From Limnohabitans sp. Jir72 (lineage in GTDB: Bacteria > Pseudomonadota > Gammaproteobacteria > Burkholderiales > Burkholderiaceae_C), in NCBI RefSeq assembly GCF_003063575.1, contig NZ_NESC01000001.1, forward strand, positions 591,441 to 655,440: DNA of 64,000 bases. Direction: 5' to 3'. The translations under genes and the position numbers were made by a program. The notes beneath the pieces are model-generated. The model saw only the letters and a program-made list of their open reading frames with translations, was not told the origin of the DNA and made no database searches. Positions 1 through 8,998 of this stretch are shown one piece after another (the stretch's first letter is position 1; every line of letters begins with the position of its first letter).

Positions 1-784
1 TTTCCATGAAATGCGCCACGCCTTCGCGGAAGTCTTCACTCGCAAAACTGCGGGCCATCTCTGTGTTGGCCTGGCGGGTGTTTTCTGCCAGCGTCTGGAA
101 CGGCGCGTCGTACTGCTGGCGCTTGATCACCGCCATCGAGCGCGGCGACACGTTGTCCACCAAGTCACGCGCATAGGCGTACGTTGCGGCGGCCAAAGCC
201 TCGGGCGCAAACACCTTGTTGACCAAGCCCATGGCCTGCGCCTCGGGGGCCAGCACCTTGCGGGCCGACAGCAGCAAATCCATGGCGTTGGCGTGGCCCA
301 CGATCTTGGGCAGCATCCAGCTCAAGCCGTGTTCGGCAATCAAGCCGCGCCTTGAAAACGCGGTGGTGAACACCGCGTTTTCCGCCGCAAAGCGGATGTC
401 GCAATACAAGGCGTGCACCAAGCCAATGCCCGCTGTTGCGCCGTTGAGCATGCCGATGACCGGCTTGGGGATCGCCGGGTAAAACCCGTAACGCGTCTGG
501 TAGTCCAGCCGCTGGTTCACATCAAAAGGCCGCGTCCAGCTGGTGGCGGTGATGTCGCTCGGGTCCAGGCCCTTGAGCAAATCCATGTCGGCCCCCGCGC
601 AAAAGCCCCGCCCTGCCCCCGTGAGCACGATCGCGCGCACGCCCTCGTCTGCGGCGGCCGCGTCCATGGCCTCGCGCACCTCGCGCTCCATGACGGCGGT
701 CCAGGCGTTGAGCTTGTCCGGGCGGTTCAAGGTGATGGTCGCGATGCGGTGTTCCACCTTGTAAATGATGTCTTGGTAACTCAT
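1..784 (-). CDS. Enoyl-CoA hydratase/isomerase family protein (partial, runs off left edge)
   Basis: Read on the reverse strand from an ATG at 784, about 261 codons are open to the window edge, so only the extreme C-terminus is missing. The translation starts MSYQDIIYKVEHRIATITLN and shows crotonase signatures: GRGFCAGADM (oxyanion-hole segment), NGATAGIGL, and a Glu in RRGLIAEHGLSW at the position of a catalytic acid. The family hydrates or isomerises acyl-CoA thioesters in the cytoplasm. It lies 27 bp downstream of the SnoaL-like gene, itself downstream of an MFS transporter, so the three probably form one catabolic operon. The exact substrate cannot be told from sequence. Confidence 0.88.
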   Translation of the reverse strand, partial: MSYQDIIYKVEHRIATITLNRPDKLNAWTAVMEREVREAMDAAAADEGVRAIVLTGAGRGFCAGADMDLLKGLDPSDITATSWTRPFDVNQRLDYQTRYGFYPAIPKPVIGMLNGATAGIGLVHALYCDIRFAAENAVFTTAFSRRGLIAEHGLSWMLPKIVGHANAMDLLLSARKVLAPEAQAMGLVNKVFAPEALAAATYAYARDLVDNVSPRSMAVIKRQQYDAPFQTLAENTRQANTEMARSFASEDFREGVAHFME

Positions 785-811
785 GACAGGCCTTTCAAAG
801 CGTTTAACCAC

Positions 812-1309
812 TCACACCGTGCGTTTGGCACGGGCCAAAAATGCTTGGGTGGCAGGCTGGTCAATCAACTGCTGACTCCAGCGCTTGAGCACCTTCTCCA
901 GGCGCGGCGCAGCCACCCCCAGCTGCACCATGGCCACACCGCCGTTGACCGATTCGCTGTAGTCGGCAATCAAGCCATCACGCAGCTCAAAGCGGCTGAT
1001 GCCGTCGATCACCACCTGTCGCCCCGCAAAATCATGCACCTTGGAGGTGAAGCTCGACAAAGACCGGGCATAGGCCAATGACCCATTGCACACAGGCTCG
1101 AACATCTCCCAGCGGTAATCGGGGCCGGCATCGCGGTGAAACAGGTCGCTCATCATGTGGGCGATGTCGGCCCGGCCCGTGTGGTCGCCGTAGATGTAGT
1201 CGTGGTACACGCCGTCCGGCGTGAAGCACTGCGCAAAGGCCTCGCCATCGCCTGCTTCGGCGGCGGCCGAAAACCGTTTCAACAACGCTTCAAATGCGGC
1301 TTGTTCCAT
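812..1309 (-). CDS. SnoaL-like / NTF2-fold protein
   Basis: A 165-residue cytoplasmic protein beginning MEQAAFEALLKRFSAAAEAG. This ATG is chosen over an upstream in-frame start because AGGAGA lies just before it. The pattern (helical start, CFTPDGVYHDYIYG, later FELRDGLIADYSE) fits the cone-shaped NTF2/SnoaL fold used by small cyclases, isomerases and ring-hydroxylation beta subunits. No catalytic residues can be assigned with certainty. It sits between an MFS transporter and an enoyl-CoA hydratase in one orientation, suggesting a role in degrading an imported compound. Confidence 0.72.
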   Translation of the reverse strand: MEQAAFEALLKRFSAAAEAGDGEAFAQCFTPDGVYHDYIYGDHTGRADIAHMMSDLFHRDAGPDYRWEMFEPVCNGSLAYARSLSSFTSKVHDFAGRQVVIDGISRFELRDGLIADYSESVNGGVAMVQLGVAAPRLEKVLKRWSQQLIDQPATQAFLARAKRTV

Positions 1310-1344
1310 GGTCTTGTCTCCTCTGTGGTTTCTCTTCAATCGGC

Positions 1345-2571
1345 TCAGGTGTCGGGTAAGGGGTCAGGCAAGCGCTGGAGTGTGCGCACCTTGGACGCGG
1401 TGATGATCACGGCCTGCAAGCCAAAGCCCAACACCACGCACCACAGGCTGACCGAGGCCGGGAAATACACCCCCAACACACCGCCCAGCGCCGCACCCAG
1501 AGGCCGTGCGCCCGTGCTCGCCACGATGATGATGGACGTGACCCGCCCGATCATGGCGCGTGGCGTGACCGTCTGGCGCAAGGTGGTCGAGGTGATGACC
1601 CAAAGGATCGGGCCCGCACCGTACAAAAAGTAGGACAAAGCCGCCAACCAACCGTAGGGCCAAAACAAGGTCAAGGCCATCGTCAGCGCCGACAGAACCG
1701 AGACATACGGCCCCACCAAAATCGCCCGGCCAAAGGGCAATGCCGCCACCACGCGCGGTGCCAGCAAAGACCCCACGATCATGCCCACGCCATAGCAAGC
1801 CAGCGTCACCCCCACGCCGCTGGCGTCCAGCCCCAGGTCGTGGATGGCATAGGGCACATAAGCCGCTTGCAGCATGAACCACGAGATGTTCCAGGCGACC
1901 GAACAAAACACCATGGGCCTGAGCAGATCACTTTGCCAAACCCACTTGGCACCATCTTGCAACTCCAACAAGGGGTGCCTTGCGGGCATGGCCGCCCGTG
2001 CGGGTTCGGCAATGCCGCGCAAACACAGCACCGCAGCCACCGACAACATGCCCGACAGCACAAACGCCGCTGGTGCACCGGTCCAAGCGATCAGCGCACC
2101 GGCCAATGCAGGCCCTGCAGCAAAGGCAGCGCTGCGGGCCAGCTCCAATCGGCCATTGGCCCGCGCCAACCCCTCCACCTGCACCAGCGCGGGCACCAGC
2201 GAAGGCGCGGCCACGCTGAAGGCCACCGTTCCCACAGCGGCCATGAAGCCGATCACCGCCAGCGCCGTGATCGACACCTGCCCTGTGAGGATCAAGACCA
2301 ACAACAGCAACAAGGCCAGCGCCCGCAAGGCCTCGGCCAAGGCCATCAGGCGCGTGCGTGAGGTGCGGTCGGCCAGCAAACCCAAAGGCATGGACATCAG
2401 CAAAAACGGCAAGGACTGAACAGTGGCGAGCAAGCCGATCTCGCCAGGCCCGGCCTTGAGCATCAGCACCGCCACAATGGGCACCGCCGCCAAGCTCAAT
2501 TGTTCGGCCGATTGGGCCAAAAGGTTGGACAGCGCCAGACGCTTGAATGCAGCGGAAAAAGGTGGAGACAT
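1345..2571 (-). CDS. MFS transporter (MFS_3 / EntS-like)
   Basis: A 408-residue membrane protein with about 12 hydrophobic segments. The loop between helices 2 and 3 reads GLLADRTSRTRLM, the usual MFS motif A. The start MSPPFSAAFKRLALSN at 2571 is preferred to the ATG at 2595 because AAAGG sits about 7 nt upstream. The closest family type is the EntS/MFS_3 exporters, but substrate and direction cannot be read from sequence. It heads a probable operon with the SnoaL-like and enoyl-CoA hydratase genes. Confidence 0.8.
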   Translation of the reverse strand: MSPPFSAAFKRLALSNLLAQSAEQLSLAAVPIVAVLMLKAGPGEIGLLATVQSLPFLLMSMPLGLLADRTSRTRLMALAEALRALALLLLLVLILTGQVSITALAVIGFMAAVGTVAFSVAAPSLVPALVQVEGLARANGRLELARSAAFAAGPALAGALIAWTGAPAAFVLSGMLSVAAVLCLRGIAEPARAAMPARHPLLELQDGAKWVWQSDLLRPMVFCSVAWNISWFMLQAAYVPYAIHDLGLDASGVGVTLACYGVGMIVGSLLAPRVVAALPFGRAILVGPYVSVLSALTMALTLFWPYGWLAALSYFLYGAGPILWVITSTTLRQTVTPRAMIGRVTSIIIVASTGARPLGAALGGVLGVYFPASVSLWCVVLGFGLQAVIITASKVRTLQRLPDPLPDT

Positions 2572-2778
2572 CAAAAGCCTTTCAATCTGGCCCATGCTAG
2601 GGCCTGCCAGCGCGGCGGGCAGTCACGCATGCTTCAGCCGCACACCGTTCCAGCGCTGTCACCAAGGCGGCTGTTCAGACCTTCGCGCCCCCGCCACTGC
2701 GGGTCTGCACCCTTGAAGCCACCGTGCGATTCCGATTGAATCGAAATCCACTGCCATCCGGCAGCCCCTGGAGTTTTC

Positions 2779-4881
2779 ATGAACGCACCCTCCTCTTGGC
2801 TCTTGGCCAGCGCACTGCTCGGACTGGTGAGCACCACCACCCAAGCCCGCGTCACCCGCATCGTGATCGACGACACACGACCTGTGACAGCCGTCCCCGG
2901 CAAGCCTGCGGGCATCGCATACGAACAAGTCGTTGGCCGCGCCTTTGGCGAACTGGACCCCAAGCTGGCGCAAAACGCCATCATCCAGGACATTGAGCTG
3001 GCCAAAGACGCCGACGGCAAAGCCCGCTACATGGCGTCCTTTGTGATCTACAAGCCCGTGAACCTCAAAGACGCCAATGGCCTCATGTGGCATGACGTGC
3101 CCAACCGGGGCCGGGTGGGCTTGCCCGCTGAGCAAGAGCTGGCTGCAGGCGACATTGGCCTGCTCAGCGCCTGGCAAGGCGACAACGCAGGCGCCACCAC
3201 CGTCAAACCCAAGGCCACCATCGACGGCATGCAGTTTTTGCAGGTGCCCGTGGCGCGCAACGCCGACGGCAGCCCAGTCATTGGCCAAGTGTTCGCCCGC
3301 ATCGTCAACCGCTCTGGCCCGGCATCACAGCCGCTCATGGTGCAGACCAACCCCGTGCCCTACAAACCCGCCAGCCTCGACACCACCCAAGCGACCTTGG
3401 TCTCGCGCGGGCGCGAGAACATGAACGGCGAAGTCTTTGACGAGCAAAGCATCGCCCCCACCGACTGGGCCTGGGCCCAATGCGACGCGCAAAACCCCTT
3501 TCCGGGCACGCCCGACCCCACACAGATTTGCCTGAAAAACGGGTTTGATGCCAAGCGCCTGTACCAGGGGGTCTTCACGGCGCAAGACCCCTATGTGCTG
3601 GGCATCGGCTTTGCCGCTTGGCGCGATGTGGCTGTGTTCTTCAAGCACGCCAAGGCCGACGACGCGGGCACCCCCAACCCGGTGGCCAGCGCGGTCACGC
3701 ACAGCATTGCGCGGGGCGTGTCGCAGTCGGGCAATTACCTGCGCGGCTGGCTGCACCTGGGCTTCAACCAGGACGAGGCAGGCCAACAAGTGCACGAAGG
3801 CCTGTGGCCCATCATCGCGGGCCGCCGCATCGCGCTCAACTTCCGCTGGGCGCAGCCCGATGGCGTGCTGGAGCTGTACCAGGCGGGCAGCGAAGGCCCG
3901 CAGTGGTGGCTGCCCCACCCCGACCCGGTGCGCGGCACGCCCGCAGCGGGCATCTTGGACCGCTGCACCCAGACCCGCACCTGCCCCAAGATCATGGAGC
4001 ACTTTGGCTCGGCCGAAGTCTGGGCCTTGAAGCTCACGCCCGAATGGATCGGCACCGATGCCAAGCAAGACCTGCCGCTGCCCGCCCATGTGCGCCGCTA
4101 CTACATCGCCAGCAGCAACCACGGCGGTGGCGCAGGCGGTTTTGACACCAGTGTGCCTGGCGCAGGCTTGCCCAAGGCTGGCCCCATGTGCCCGGGCAAC
4201 AACTTCGGCCAGGGCTTGCTGCCTGCCAACCCGGTGCCGCACAAAGAGACCGTCAACGCCTTGCGCCTGCACTTTCGCCACTGGGTCATGAAAGGCACCG
4301 AGCCGCCCGCCAGCCGTTACCCCATGTTGGGCAAAAACCAATTGGCTGTGGCCGAGAAAACCGCGCTGGGCTACCCCAGCCTGCCGGGCCTGCGCCCCAC
4401 CGTGCCTGAGCGCGACTTCATCATGCCCGTGCACGACTACGACTGGGGCCCTGGTTTCAAGGCCGTCGATGGCTCGGGCGTGCCCAGCAACGCACCTCCA
4501 AAAATCAAACAAGTGCTGAAGATGTACGCGCCCAAAGTGGACGCCGATGGCAACGAAGTCGGTGGCGTGCCCGTGGTGCTGCTCGATGCCCCGTTGGGCA
4601 CGTACTTGGGCTGGAACGTGACCGCAGGCGGCGCCAAACCCTTCCATCAGGGCGAGATCTGCAACTACGTGGGCGGCATGGTGCCCTTTGCCAAAACGGC
4701 TGCCGAGCGGCAAGCCAACAACGACACCCGCCTGTCGTTGCAAGAGCGCTACGGCTCGCACGACGGTTATGTGCAGGCTGTTCAGAAAGCGGCTGACAGC
4801 GCCATGAAAGAAGGCTTCCTCTTGCCCGAAGACGCGCAAGCCCTGATCGACGCCGCCCAAAAGAGCGCCGTGCTGCGCTGA
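2779..4881 (+). CDS. Secreted alpha/beta hydrolase domain protein (Abhydrolase_10-like)
   Basis: A 700-residue protein with an N-terminal signal peptide (MNAPSSWLLASALLGLVS, cleavage near TTTQA), so probably periplasmic. It resembles the large family annotated only as 'alpha/beta hydrolase domain-containing protein' (Pfam Abhydrolase_10). The likely nucleophile elbow is GVSQSGNYLR, a G-x-S-x-G type site around residue 316. The segment YIASSNHGGG and late HDGYV/GSHD residues are conserved-looking but cannot be placed in a triad with certainty. The next gene is a Bug/TctC solute-binding protein 23 bp downstream, suggesting that hydrolysis in the periplasm is coupled to uptake of the product acid. 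Confidence 0.78.
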   Translation: MNAPSSWLLASALLGLVSTTTQARVTRIVIDDTRPVTAVPGKPAGIAYEQVVGRAFGELDPKLAQNAIIQDIELAKDADGKARYMASFVIYKPVNLKDANGLMWHDVPNRGRVGLPAEQELAAGDIGLLSAWQGDNAGATTVKPKATIDGMQFLQVPVARNADGSPVIGQVFARIVNRSGPASQPLMVQTNPVPYKPASLDTTQATLVSRGRENMNGEVFDEQSIAPTDWAWAQCDAQNPFPGTPDPTQICLKNGFDAKRLYQGVFTAQDPYVLGIGFAAWRDVAVFFKHAKADDAGTPNPVASAVTHSIARGVSQSGNYLRGWLHLGFNQDEAGQQVHEGLWPIIAGRRIALNFRWAQPDGVLELYQAGSEGPQWWLPHPDPVRGTPAAGILDRCTQTRTCPKIMEHFGSAEVWALKLTPEWIGTDAKQDLPLPAHVRRYYIASSNHGGGAGGFDTSVPGAGLPKAGPMCPGNNFGQGLLPANPVPHKETVNALRLHFRHWVMKGTEPPASRYPMLGKNQLAVAEKTALGYPSLPGLRPTVPERDFIMPVHDYDWGPGFKAVDGSGVPSNAPPKIKQVLKMYAPKVDADGNEVGGVPVVLLDAPLGTYLGWNVTAGGAKPFHQGEICNYVGGMVPFAKTAAERQANNDTRLSLQERYGSHDGYVQAVQKAADSAMKEGFLLPEDAQALIDAAQKSAVLR

Positions 4882-4904
4882 CACCAACTCATCTGAATCC
4901 GACC

Positions 4905-5876
4905 ATGAAAAAACACATCTTTTGTCTGGCCACCGCACTGTGCATGGTGCCTGCCCTCGCGCAGGCACAAAGCGCCGACTGGCCCAGCAAGCCCATCCGC
5001 CTGATCGTGCCGTTTCCGGCGGGCGGGCCGACCGATCTGGTGGCCCGTGAAGCGGCCAACATCTTGCGTGAAGAGTTCAAACAAACCGTCATCGTGGACA
5101 ACAAGCCCGGTGGCAACGGCACCCTCGGTCATGCCGTGTTGGCCAAATCACCGGCCGATGGTTACACCATTGGCCTGCTGGTCATCACCGTGGCGATTGC
5201 GCCGCACTTGGGCAACGCCCCGTTTGACACCTTTAAAGACTTCGCGCCCATCAGCAACATGGTCTCGATGACACCCATCGTGGTGGCCAACAACAACGCG
5301 CCTTTCAACACCCTGGCCGAACTGGCCAGCCAAGCCAAGGCCAGCCCCGGCAAGCTGGCATTTGGCACACCGGGCGTGGCCACCGTGCCGCACCTGGCTG
5401 CCGAGCTGTTCCAGATGCAGTCAGGCACACAGCTCAACCACATCCCTTACAAAGGCGCAACGCAACAAATCCAGGATTTGATCGGCGGCTCCACGCAGCT
5501 GGACTTCCAAAGCTCCTTGGTGGTGGCCATGCCGCAAATCAAGGCTGAACGCATCAAGGCCCTGGCCGTGCTGTCCGACCAACGCTCACCCCAGCTGCCC
5601 AACGTGCCCACGGCCAAAGAGTCAGGCTACCCAGGTCTGGTGGTGTCGCCCTGGTTCGGACTGGGTGCGCCTGCGGGCACGCCCGCTGACATCGTTCAGA
5701 AAATGCATGGCGCCATTGCCAAAGGCTTGGGCAGCAAGGAAGTCCAAGACCGCTTCGCGGCCATCGGCGCGTCAGTACATCCCAACAAATCCCCCGCCGA
5801 ATTCTCGGCCTACATCAAATCGGAGTTCGAGCGCTGGGGCAAAGTCATCAAAGCTGCCAACATCAAGGCCGAGTAA
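4905..5876 (+). CDS. Bug family tripartite tricarboxylate transporter substrate-binding protein
   Basis: A 323-residue periplasmic protein with a clear signal peptide (MKKHIFCLATALCMVPALAQAQ). The mature start WPSKPIRLIVPFPAGGPTD is the hallmark of the Bug/TctC family, which binds carboxylates and, in a minority of cases, hands them to TctAB permeases. Other family markers are VDNKPGGNGTLG and HIPYKGATQ. No tctAB genes are adjacent, as is usual in Burkholderiales where orphan Bug proteins are numerous. It follows the secreted hydrolase closely and a strong terminator lies downstream. Confidence 0.92.
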   Translation: MKKHIFCLATALCMVPALAQAQSADWPSKPIRLIVPFPAGGPTDLVAREAANILREEFKQTVIVDNKPGGNGTLGHAVLAKSPADGYTIGLLVITVAIAPHLGNAPFDTFKDFAPISNMVSMTPIVVANNNAPFNTLAELASQAKASPGKLAFGTPGVATVPHLAAELFQMQSGTQLNHIPYKGATQQIQDLIGGSTQLDFQSSLVVAMPQIKAERIKALAVLSDQRSPQLPNVPTAKESGYPGLVVSPWFGLGAPAGTPADIVQKMHGAIAKGLGSKEVQDRFAAIGASVHPNKSPAEFSAYIKSEFERWGKVIKAANIKAE

Positions 5877-5932
5877 GCACCCAGTGACGGCCAGCCCAAG
5901 CCCTGCTGTCGACATTTGCGACAATACGGCCC

Positions 5933-6046
5933 ATGCATTCAGAAAACCTGTTGGAACAATGGACCATGCTGGCTTATCGCTTGGCCGGTTACGCCACGAC
6001 CAACCTGATCGATGACCCGGCCATGCTGGCCCTGATTTTTTGCTGA
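5933..6046 (+). CDS. Candidate 37-residue small ORF, unknown
   Basis: An ATG at 5933 opens MHSENLLEQWTMLAYRLAGY and runs 37 codons to a TGA at 6044, just before a terminator. It is short enough to be chance and no ribosome-binding site is obvious. In favour: it fills the gap between the Bug protein and its terminator, reads smoothly with common codons, and looks like a small amphipathic helix. I do not recognise it. Confidence 0.25.
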   Translation: MHSENLLEQWTMLAYRLAGYATTNLIDDPAMLALIFC

Positions 6047-6052
6047 GCCCTT

Positions 6053-6089
6053 GGGCCCACAGCGTGATGCTAATGGGCCCCATTTTTTT
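6053..6089 (+). terminator. Rho-independent terminator after the Bug-protein gene
   Basis: GGGCCCA at 6053-6059 pairs with TGGGCCC at 6074-6080. The stem is extended inside by AGC/GCT, and seven T residues follow at 6083-6089. It points along the + strand and overlaps the last codon of the converging hppD gene. Confidence 0.8.
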
Positions 6090-7171
6090 CAGGCCGCGTC
6101 CACTTCGATCGCCCCTCGGCGAATCTGATCGCGCTCCAGACTCTCAAACAAGGCCTTGAAGTTGCCTTCGCCAAAGCCCTCGTCGGCCTTGCGCTGGATG
6201 AACTCGAAGAACACCGGACCCAGCAGCGTTTGGCTGAAGATCTGCAGCAGCAAACGCTTCTCGCCATGGGCCGTGGAGCCGTCCATCAAAATGCCACGCG
6301 CCTGCAACTCGGGCACGGGCTCGCCATGGCCCTTCAGGCGCTCTTCGAGCATCTCGTAATAGATGTCGTTGGGCGCGGTCATGAGCGGAATGCCCGCCAT
6401 CTGCAAGGCATCCACACTCTTCAAAATGTCGTCGGTCAGCAGCGCAATGTGCTGGATGCCCTCGCCGTTGAATTGCATCAGGAACTCCTCGATCTGCCCG
6501 CCGGTCTTGCCCGACTCTTCGTTGAGCGGGATGCGGATCATGCCGTCGGGTGCCGTCATGGCGCGGCTGGTCAGGCCCGTGTGCGTGCCTTGAATGTCGA
6601 AGTAACGGATCTCGCGAAAGTTGAAGATCTTCTCGTAAAAGCTGCCCCAAAAAGCCATGCGACCTTTGTAGACGTTGTGCGTCAAGTGGTCGATGAGTTT
6701 GAAGCCATGGCCGGGCGGGTGACGGTCCACGCCCTCGATGAATTCAAAGTCGATGTCGTAAATGCTCTTGCCGTCTTCATAGCGGTCGATCAAATACAGC
6801 GGCGCACCGCCGATGCCCTTGATGGCGGGCAGGCGCAACTCCATGGGCCCGGTGGGCACATCCACCGGCTGCGCGCCCATCTCCAATGCGCGGGCATAGG
6901 CCTTGTGCGAGTCCTTCACACGAAAGGCCAAGGCGCAGGCACAAGGGCCGTGCTCGGAGGCGAAGTAACCCGCCAGGCTCTTGGGCTCGCGGTTGACGAT
7001 GAAATTGATATCGCCCTGACGGTACAGCACCACGTCTTTGGACCGGTGTTTGGCCACCAGCGAAAAGCCCATTTTTTCAAACAAGGGTTCCAGCAAACCA
7101 GGCACAGGCGAGGCGAACTCGACAAACTCAAAACCGCACAAACCCATGGGGTTCTCAAACAAATCAGCCAT
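6089..7171 (-). CDS. hppD: 4-hydroxyphenylpyruvate dioxygenase
   Basis: A 360-residue iron enzyme converting 4-hydroxyphenylpyruvate to homogentisate in tyrosine catabolism. The ATG at 7171 ([20 protein letters not shown]) is preferred to an in-frame start 22 codons upstream because GGAGAA precedes it by 7 nt. Two vicinal-oxygen-chelate domains are visible. The metal ligands appear as His in DHLTHNV, His in [11 protein letters not shown] and Glu in [10 protein letters not shown]. No homogentisate dioxygenase is nearby, so the pathway is split. It converges on the Bug-protein gene. Confidence 0.95.
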   Translation of the reverse strand: MADLFENPMGLCGFEFVEFASPVPGLLEPLFEKMGFSLVAKHRSKDVVLYRQGDINFIVNREPKSLAGYFASEHGPCACALAFRVKDSHKAYARALEMGAQPVDVPTGPMELRLPAIKGIGGAPLYLIDRYEDGKSIYDIDFEFIEGVDRHPPGHGFKLIDHLTHNVYKGRMAFWGSFYEKIFNFREIRYFDIQGTHTGLTSRAMTAPDGMIRIPLNEESGKTGGQIEEFLMQFNGEGIQHIALLTDDILKSVDALQMAGIPLMTAPNDIYYEMLEERLKGHGEPVPELQARGILMDGSTAHGEKRLLLQIFSQTLLGPVFFEFIQRKADEGFGEGNFKALFESLERDQIRRGAIEVDAA

Positions 7172-7300
7172 GAAATTCTCCAGCCATAAACAGGGCCATA
7201 CTGCCTTGTACGCACGGCCCGAATTGAAATCGGTCAAACAAAAAAGGGGGTTTGCAGGACGGATCTTCAGGTCCGACGTGGCGCTTGTGGATCACCAACA

Positions 7301-7323
7301 TGTCGGGGCTGAAGCCGCCGACC
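7301..7323. repeat. Half-copy of a palindromic intergenic repeat (mate at 40863-40923)
   Basis: The segment begins TGTCGGGGCTGAAGCCG and continues CCGACC. It differs by one base from the left arm of the large inverted repeat downstream of cysN. Only one arm is present here, in the noncoding stretch upstream of hppD. It looks like a degenerate copy of a dispersed REP-like element. Confidence 0.55.
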
Positions 7324-7477
7324 TGCAAGGAAAAATTCACACCGACTGCGGCGGCGCACAAGGCTTGCCCCGCGTGCTGCGCGCGAGGTGGATACCGACG
7401 ATCAAGACTTGGATGCTCATGGGGAAATTGTCAACAGCAGCCTTTGAGTTTGCCTGCATTTGGGTCATCGGTCCAGT

Positions 7478-7606
7478 TTTAAAATATGAACACATCGGCC
7501 AAGGCCACACTGACCCCTCTTGCAGACAGCGCACCGCCGTGCCCAGCCCAATGCCAATCGCAGTACCCGTGATGAGGTTCGTTTTCTGGGGCAATCGCAT
7601 GGCCAT
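7478..7606 (-). pseudogene. Frameshifted N-terminal remnant of a short-chain dehydrogenase
   Basis: On the reverse strand from 7606 the translation reads MAMRLPQKTNLITGTAIGIG then LGTAVRCLQEG, i.e. beta-strand 1, the glycine-rich NAD(P) loop (TGxxxGIG) and helix 1 of an SDR. After LQEG the frame breaks. Restoring one G gives VSVALADVF, the expected second strand with its Asp. The catalytic domain is absent. It is therefore a dead fragment of about 43 codons within an otherwise gene-free 600-bp stretch (7172-7778). Confidence 0.7.
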
Positions 7607-7725
7607 TTCTTGAATGTGAAAGCGCCTGACCGACAAACGCGCCAAACCAAGAGACCTTCGCAACTCAAACGCCACTGCGAAGCACTGCACCAAACCCGGT
7701 AAAGAGCCAGCCGGCATGACGCGAA

Positions 7726-7757
7726 GCCTGCTAGCCTGCTAGCCTGCTAACCTGCAA
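7726..7757 (+). repeat. 8-bp tandem repeat (GCCTGCTA x3 plus a variant)
   Basis: Three perfect copies of GCCTGCTA at 7726-7749 are followed by ACCTGCAA. The array lies 22 bp upstream of the DUF1003 start codon, in the 5' untranslated or promoter region, where slippage could change spacing. No coding frame is affected. Confidence 0.8.
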
Positions 7758-7778
7758 CGCCACACCGACGAGGTCCAC

Positions 7779-8327
7779 ATGACATCCAAAAACAACGCGG
7801 TCAAACTCTCCCCGCATGACGAAGCCCAGCAGCTTGAGTTGCTGCGCAAGCACCGTCGGGCTCACCGGGAAAAACACGCCATCATCCCGACCCTGTCGGT
7901 CGAACACATCAAAATTGCGCCGCCCACCCGCGGCCAATGGCTTGCCGACATCGTGGCCGCCACGGTGGGTTCGTGGCGGTTCATCATCATCCAGAGCACC
8001 GCCATCGTGGTCTGGATCGTGGGCAACGTCTTGAGCGGCACAGCGGCCTGGGACCCCTACCCCTTCATCTTGCTGAACTTGCTGCTCTCGTTTCAGGCGG
8101 CCTACACCGCGCCAGCGATCATGATGAGTCAAAACCGCCAGTCCGAGATGGACCGCCGACATGCGCAGAACGACTACGAGATCAACGTCAAGGCGGAGCT
8201 TGAAATCGAACTCTTGCACGAAAAAATCGACATCATGAAAGAACAGGAATTGCTGATGCTGACCCAGGCCGTGCGCGAGCTGTCCGAGGAAGTGAAGGTT
8301 CTCTCAAAGCGGCTGACTGCCCACTGA
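7779..8327 (+). CDS. DUF1003 family inner-membrane protein
   Basis: A 182-residue protein with a hydrophilic N-terminus, then two membrane segments (about residues 68-88, FIIIQSTAIVVWIVGNVL, and 95-115, FILLNLLLSFQAAYTAPAIM). A charged segment (SQNRQSEMDRRHAQNDYEIN) and a C-terminal coiled coil with leucine heptads follow. This is the exact layout of DUF1003 proteins, whose function is unknown although the conserved NRQ-DR-A-D-Y element is diagnostic. It stands alone, with a short tandem repeat immediately upstream. Confidence 0.85.
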   Translation: MTSKNNAVKLSPHDEAQQLELLRKHRRAHREKHAIIPTLSVEHIKIAPPTRGQWLADIVAATVGSWRFIIIQSTAIVVWIVGNVLSGTAAWDPYPFILLNLLLSFQAAYTAPAIMMSQNRQSEMDRRHAQNDYEINVKAELEIELLHEKIDIMKEQELLMLTQAVRELSEEVKVLSKRLTAH

Positions 8328-8344
8328 ACAGGCCAAACAAACCC

Positions 8345-8893
8345 TCAGAAACCTCGACCCGCACCCATGCCACCACTCATGCCACCGCCTCGGCGGCGCA
8401 TCTCATTGCCAGAGCGCGACTCAGGGCGACGCCCATCGCCGAAAGCGCTGTCGGGCCCCGCCATGGGCAAAAAACTGGGTAAGGTGCCCAGCAAAGCCTG
8501 ATTGGCCAACAGCTGCTGGGGCGGCGTCAATGCGGCATACAAATGCTTGGCCGCCAGCTCTGCGTCTTCCAGCAAGGTCAAGCGGTTTTGCAAATTCATC
8601 ACCAAAAGACCCATTTGTGCAGGTGCAGACTCCTGTGCGCTCGGCACCACAGGCCGCTCACGGTAAAAATGCTGGGTGTAAGCCTCGACCTTGGACTGGT
8701 ATGCCCGCCATAAGGACAATTGCTCTGCGTTCAACTGCAGTTGAAGTTGCACCTGCTCCAGAGAATCCACGGGACGCGCGGCCGAGATGCCCTGAGCACG
8801 AGGCACCGCATCTGGCGATGCATCAGCCAACGTGGGCTGCGCGTGACTGGCCAGCGCAAACACCCACCCCAACAAGCCAACGATTTTTTTCAT
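8345..8893 (-). CDS. Periplasmic Spy/CpxP-like protein (LTxxQ-type)
   Basis: A 182-residue exported protein. The ATG at 8893 gives a standard signal peptide (MKKIVGLLGWVFALASHAQ), so longer in-frame starts are rejected. The mature part is helical with an LTPPQQLLAN segment near residue 125, which resembles the LTxxQ motif of Spy/CpxP chaperones and repressors. The C-terminus is Gly/Arg/Met-rich (RRGGGMSGGMGAGRGF), apparently disordered. It follows the efflux operon in the same direction with a 106-bp gap. A link to envelope stress is only suggested by family. Confidence 0.6.
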   Translation of the reverse strand: MKKIVGLLGWVFALASHAQPTLADASPDAVPRAQGISAARPVDSLEQVQLQLQLNAEQLSLWRAYQSKVEAYTQHFYRERPVVPSAQESAPAQMGLLVMNLQNRLTLLEDAELAAKHLYAALTPPQQLLANQALLGTLPSFLPMAGPDSAFGDGRRPESRSGNEMRRRGGGMSGGMGAGRGF

Positions 8894-8998
8894 GTACCAA
8901 CAATGCCTTGGATGAGCACCCAGCTTAGCGCTTGCAGGGGGCGAAGCGCAACGCGGCAAAGCAAAGTTAAATGAAGTGGCGAGGCTGCGCTGACCTGT

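Noticed and set aside
3325..4968. A 547-residue reverse-strand ORF over the secreted hydrolase.
   Set aside because: The forward gene has signal peptide and family motifs. The reverse translation is His/Arg/Gly-rich as expected for a shadow of high-G+C coding DNA.
7164..7717. An intact 126-residue gene on the reverse strand upstream of hppD.
   Set aside because: Only the middle part is protein-like (SDR start) and its frame is broken; treated as a pseudogene fragment.
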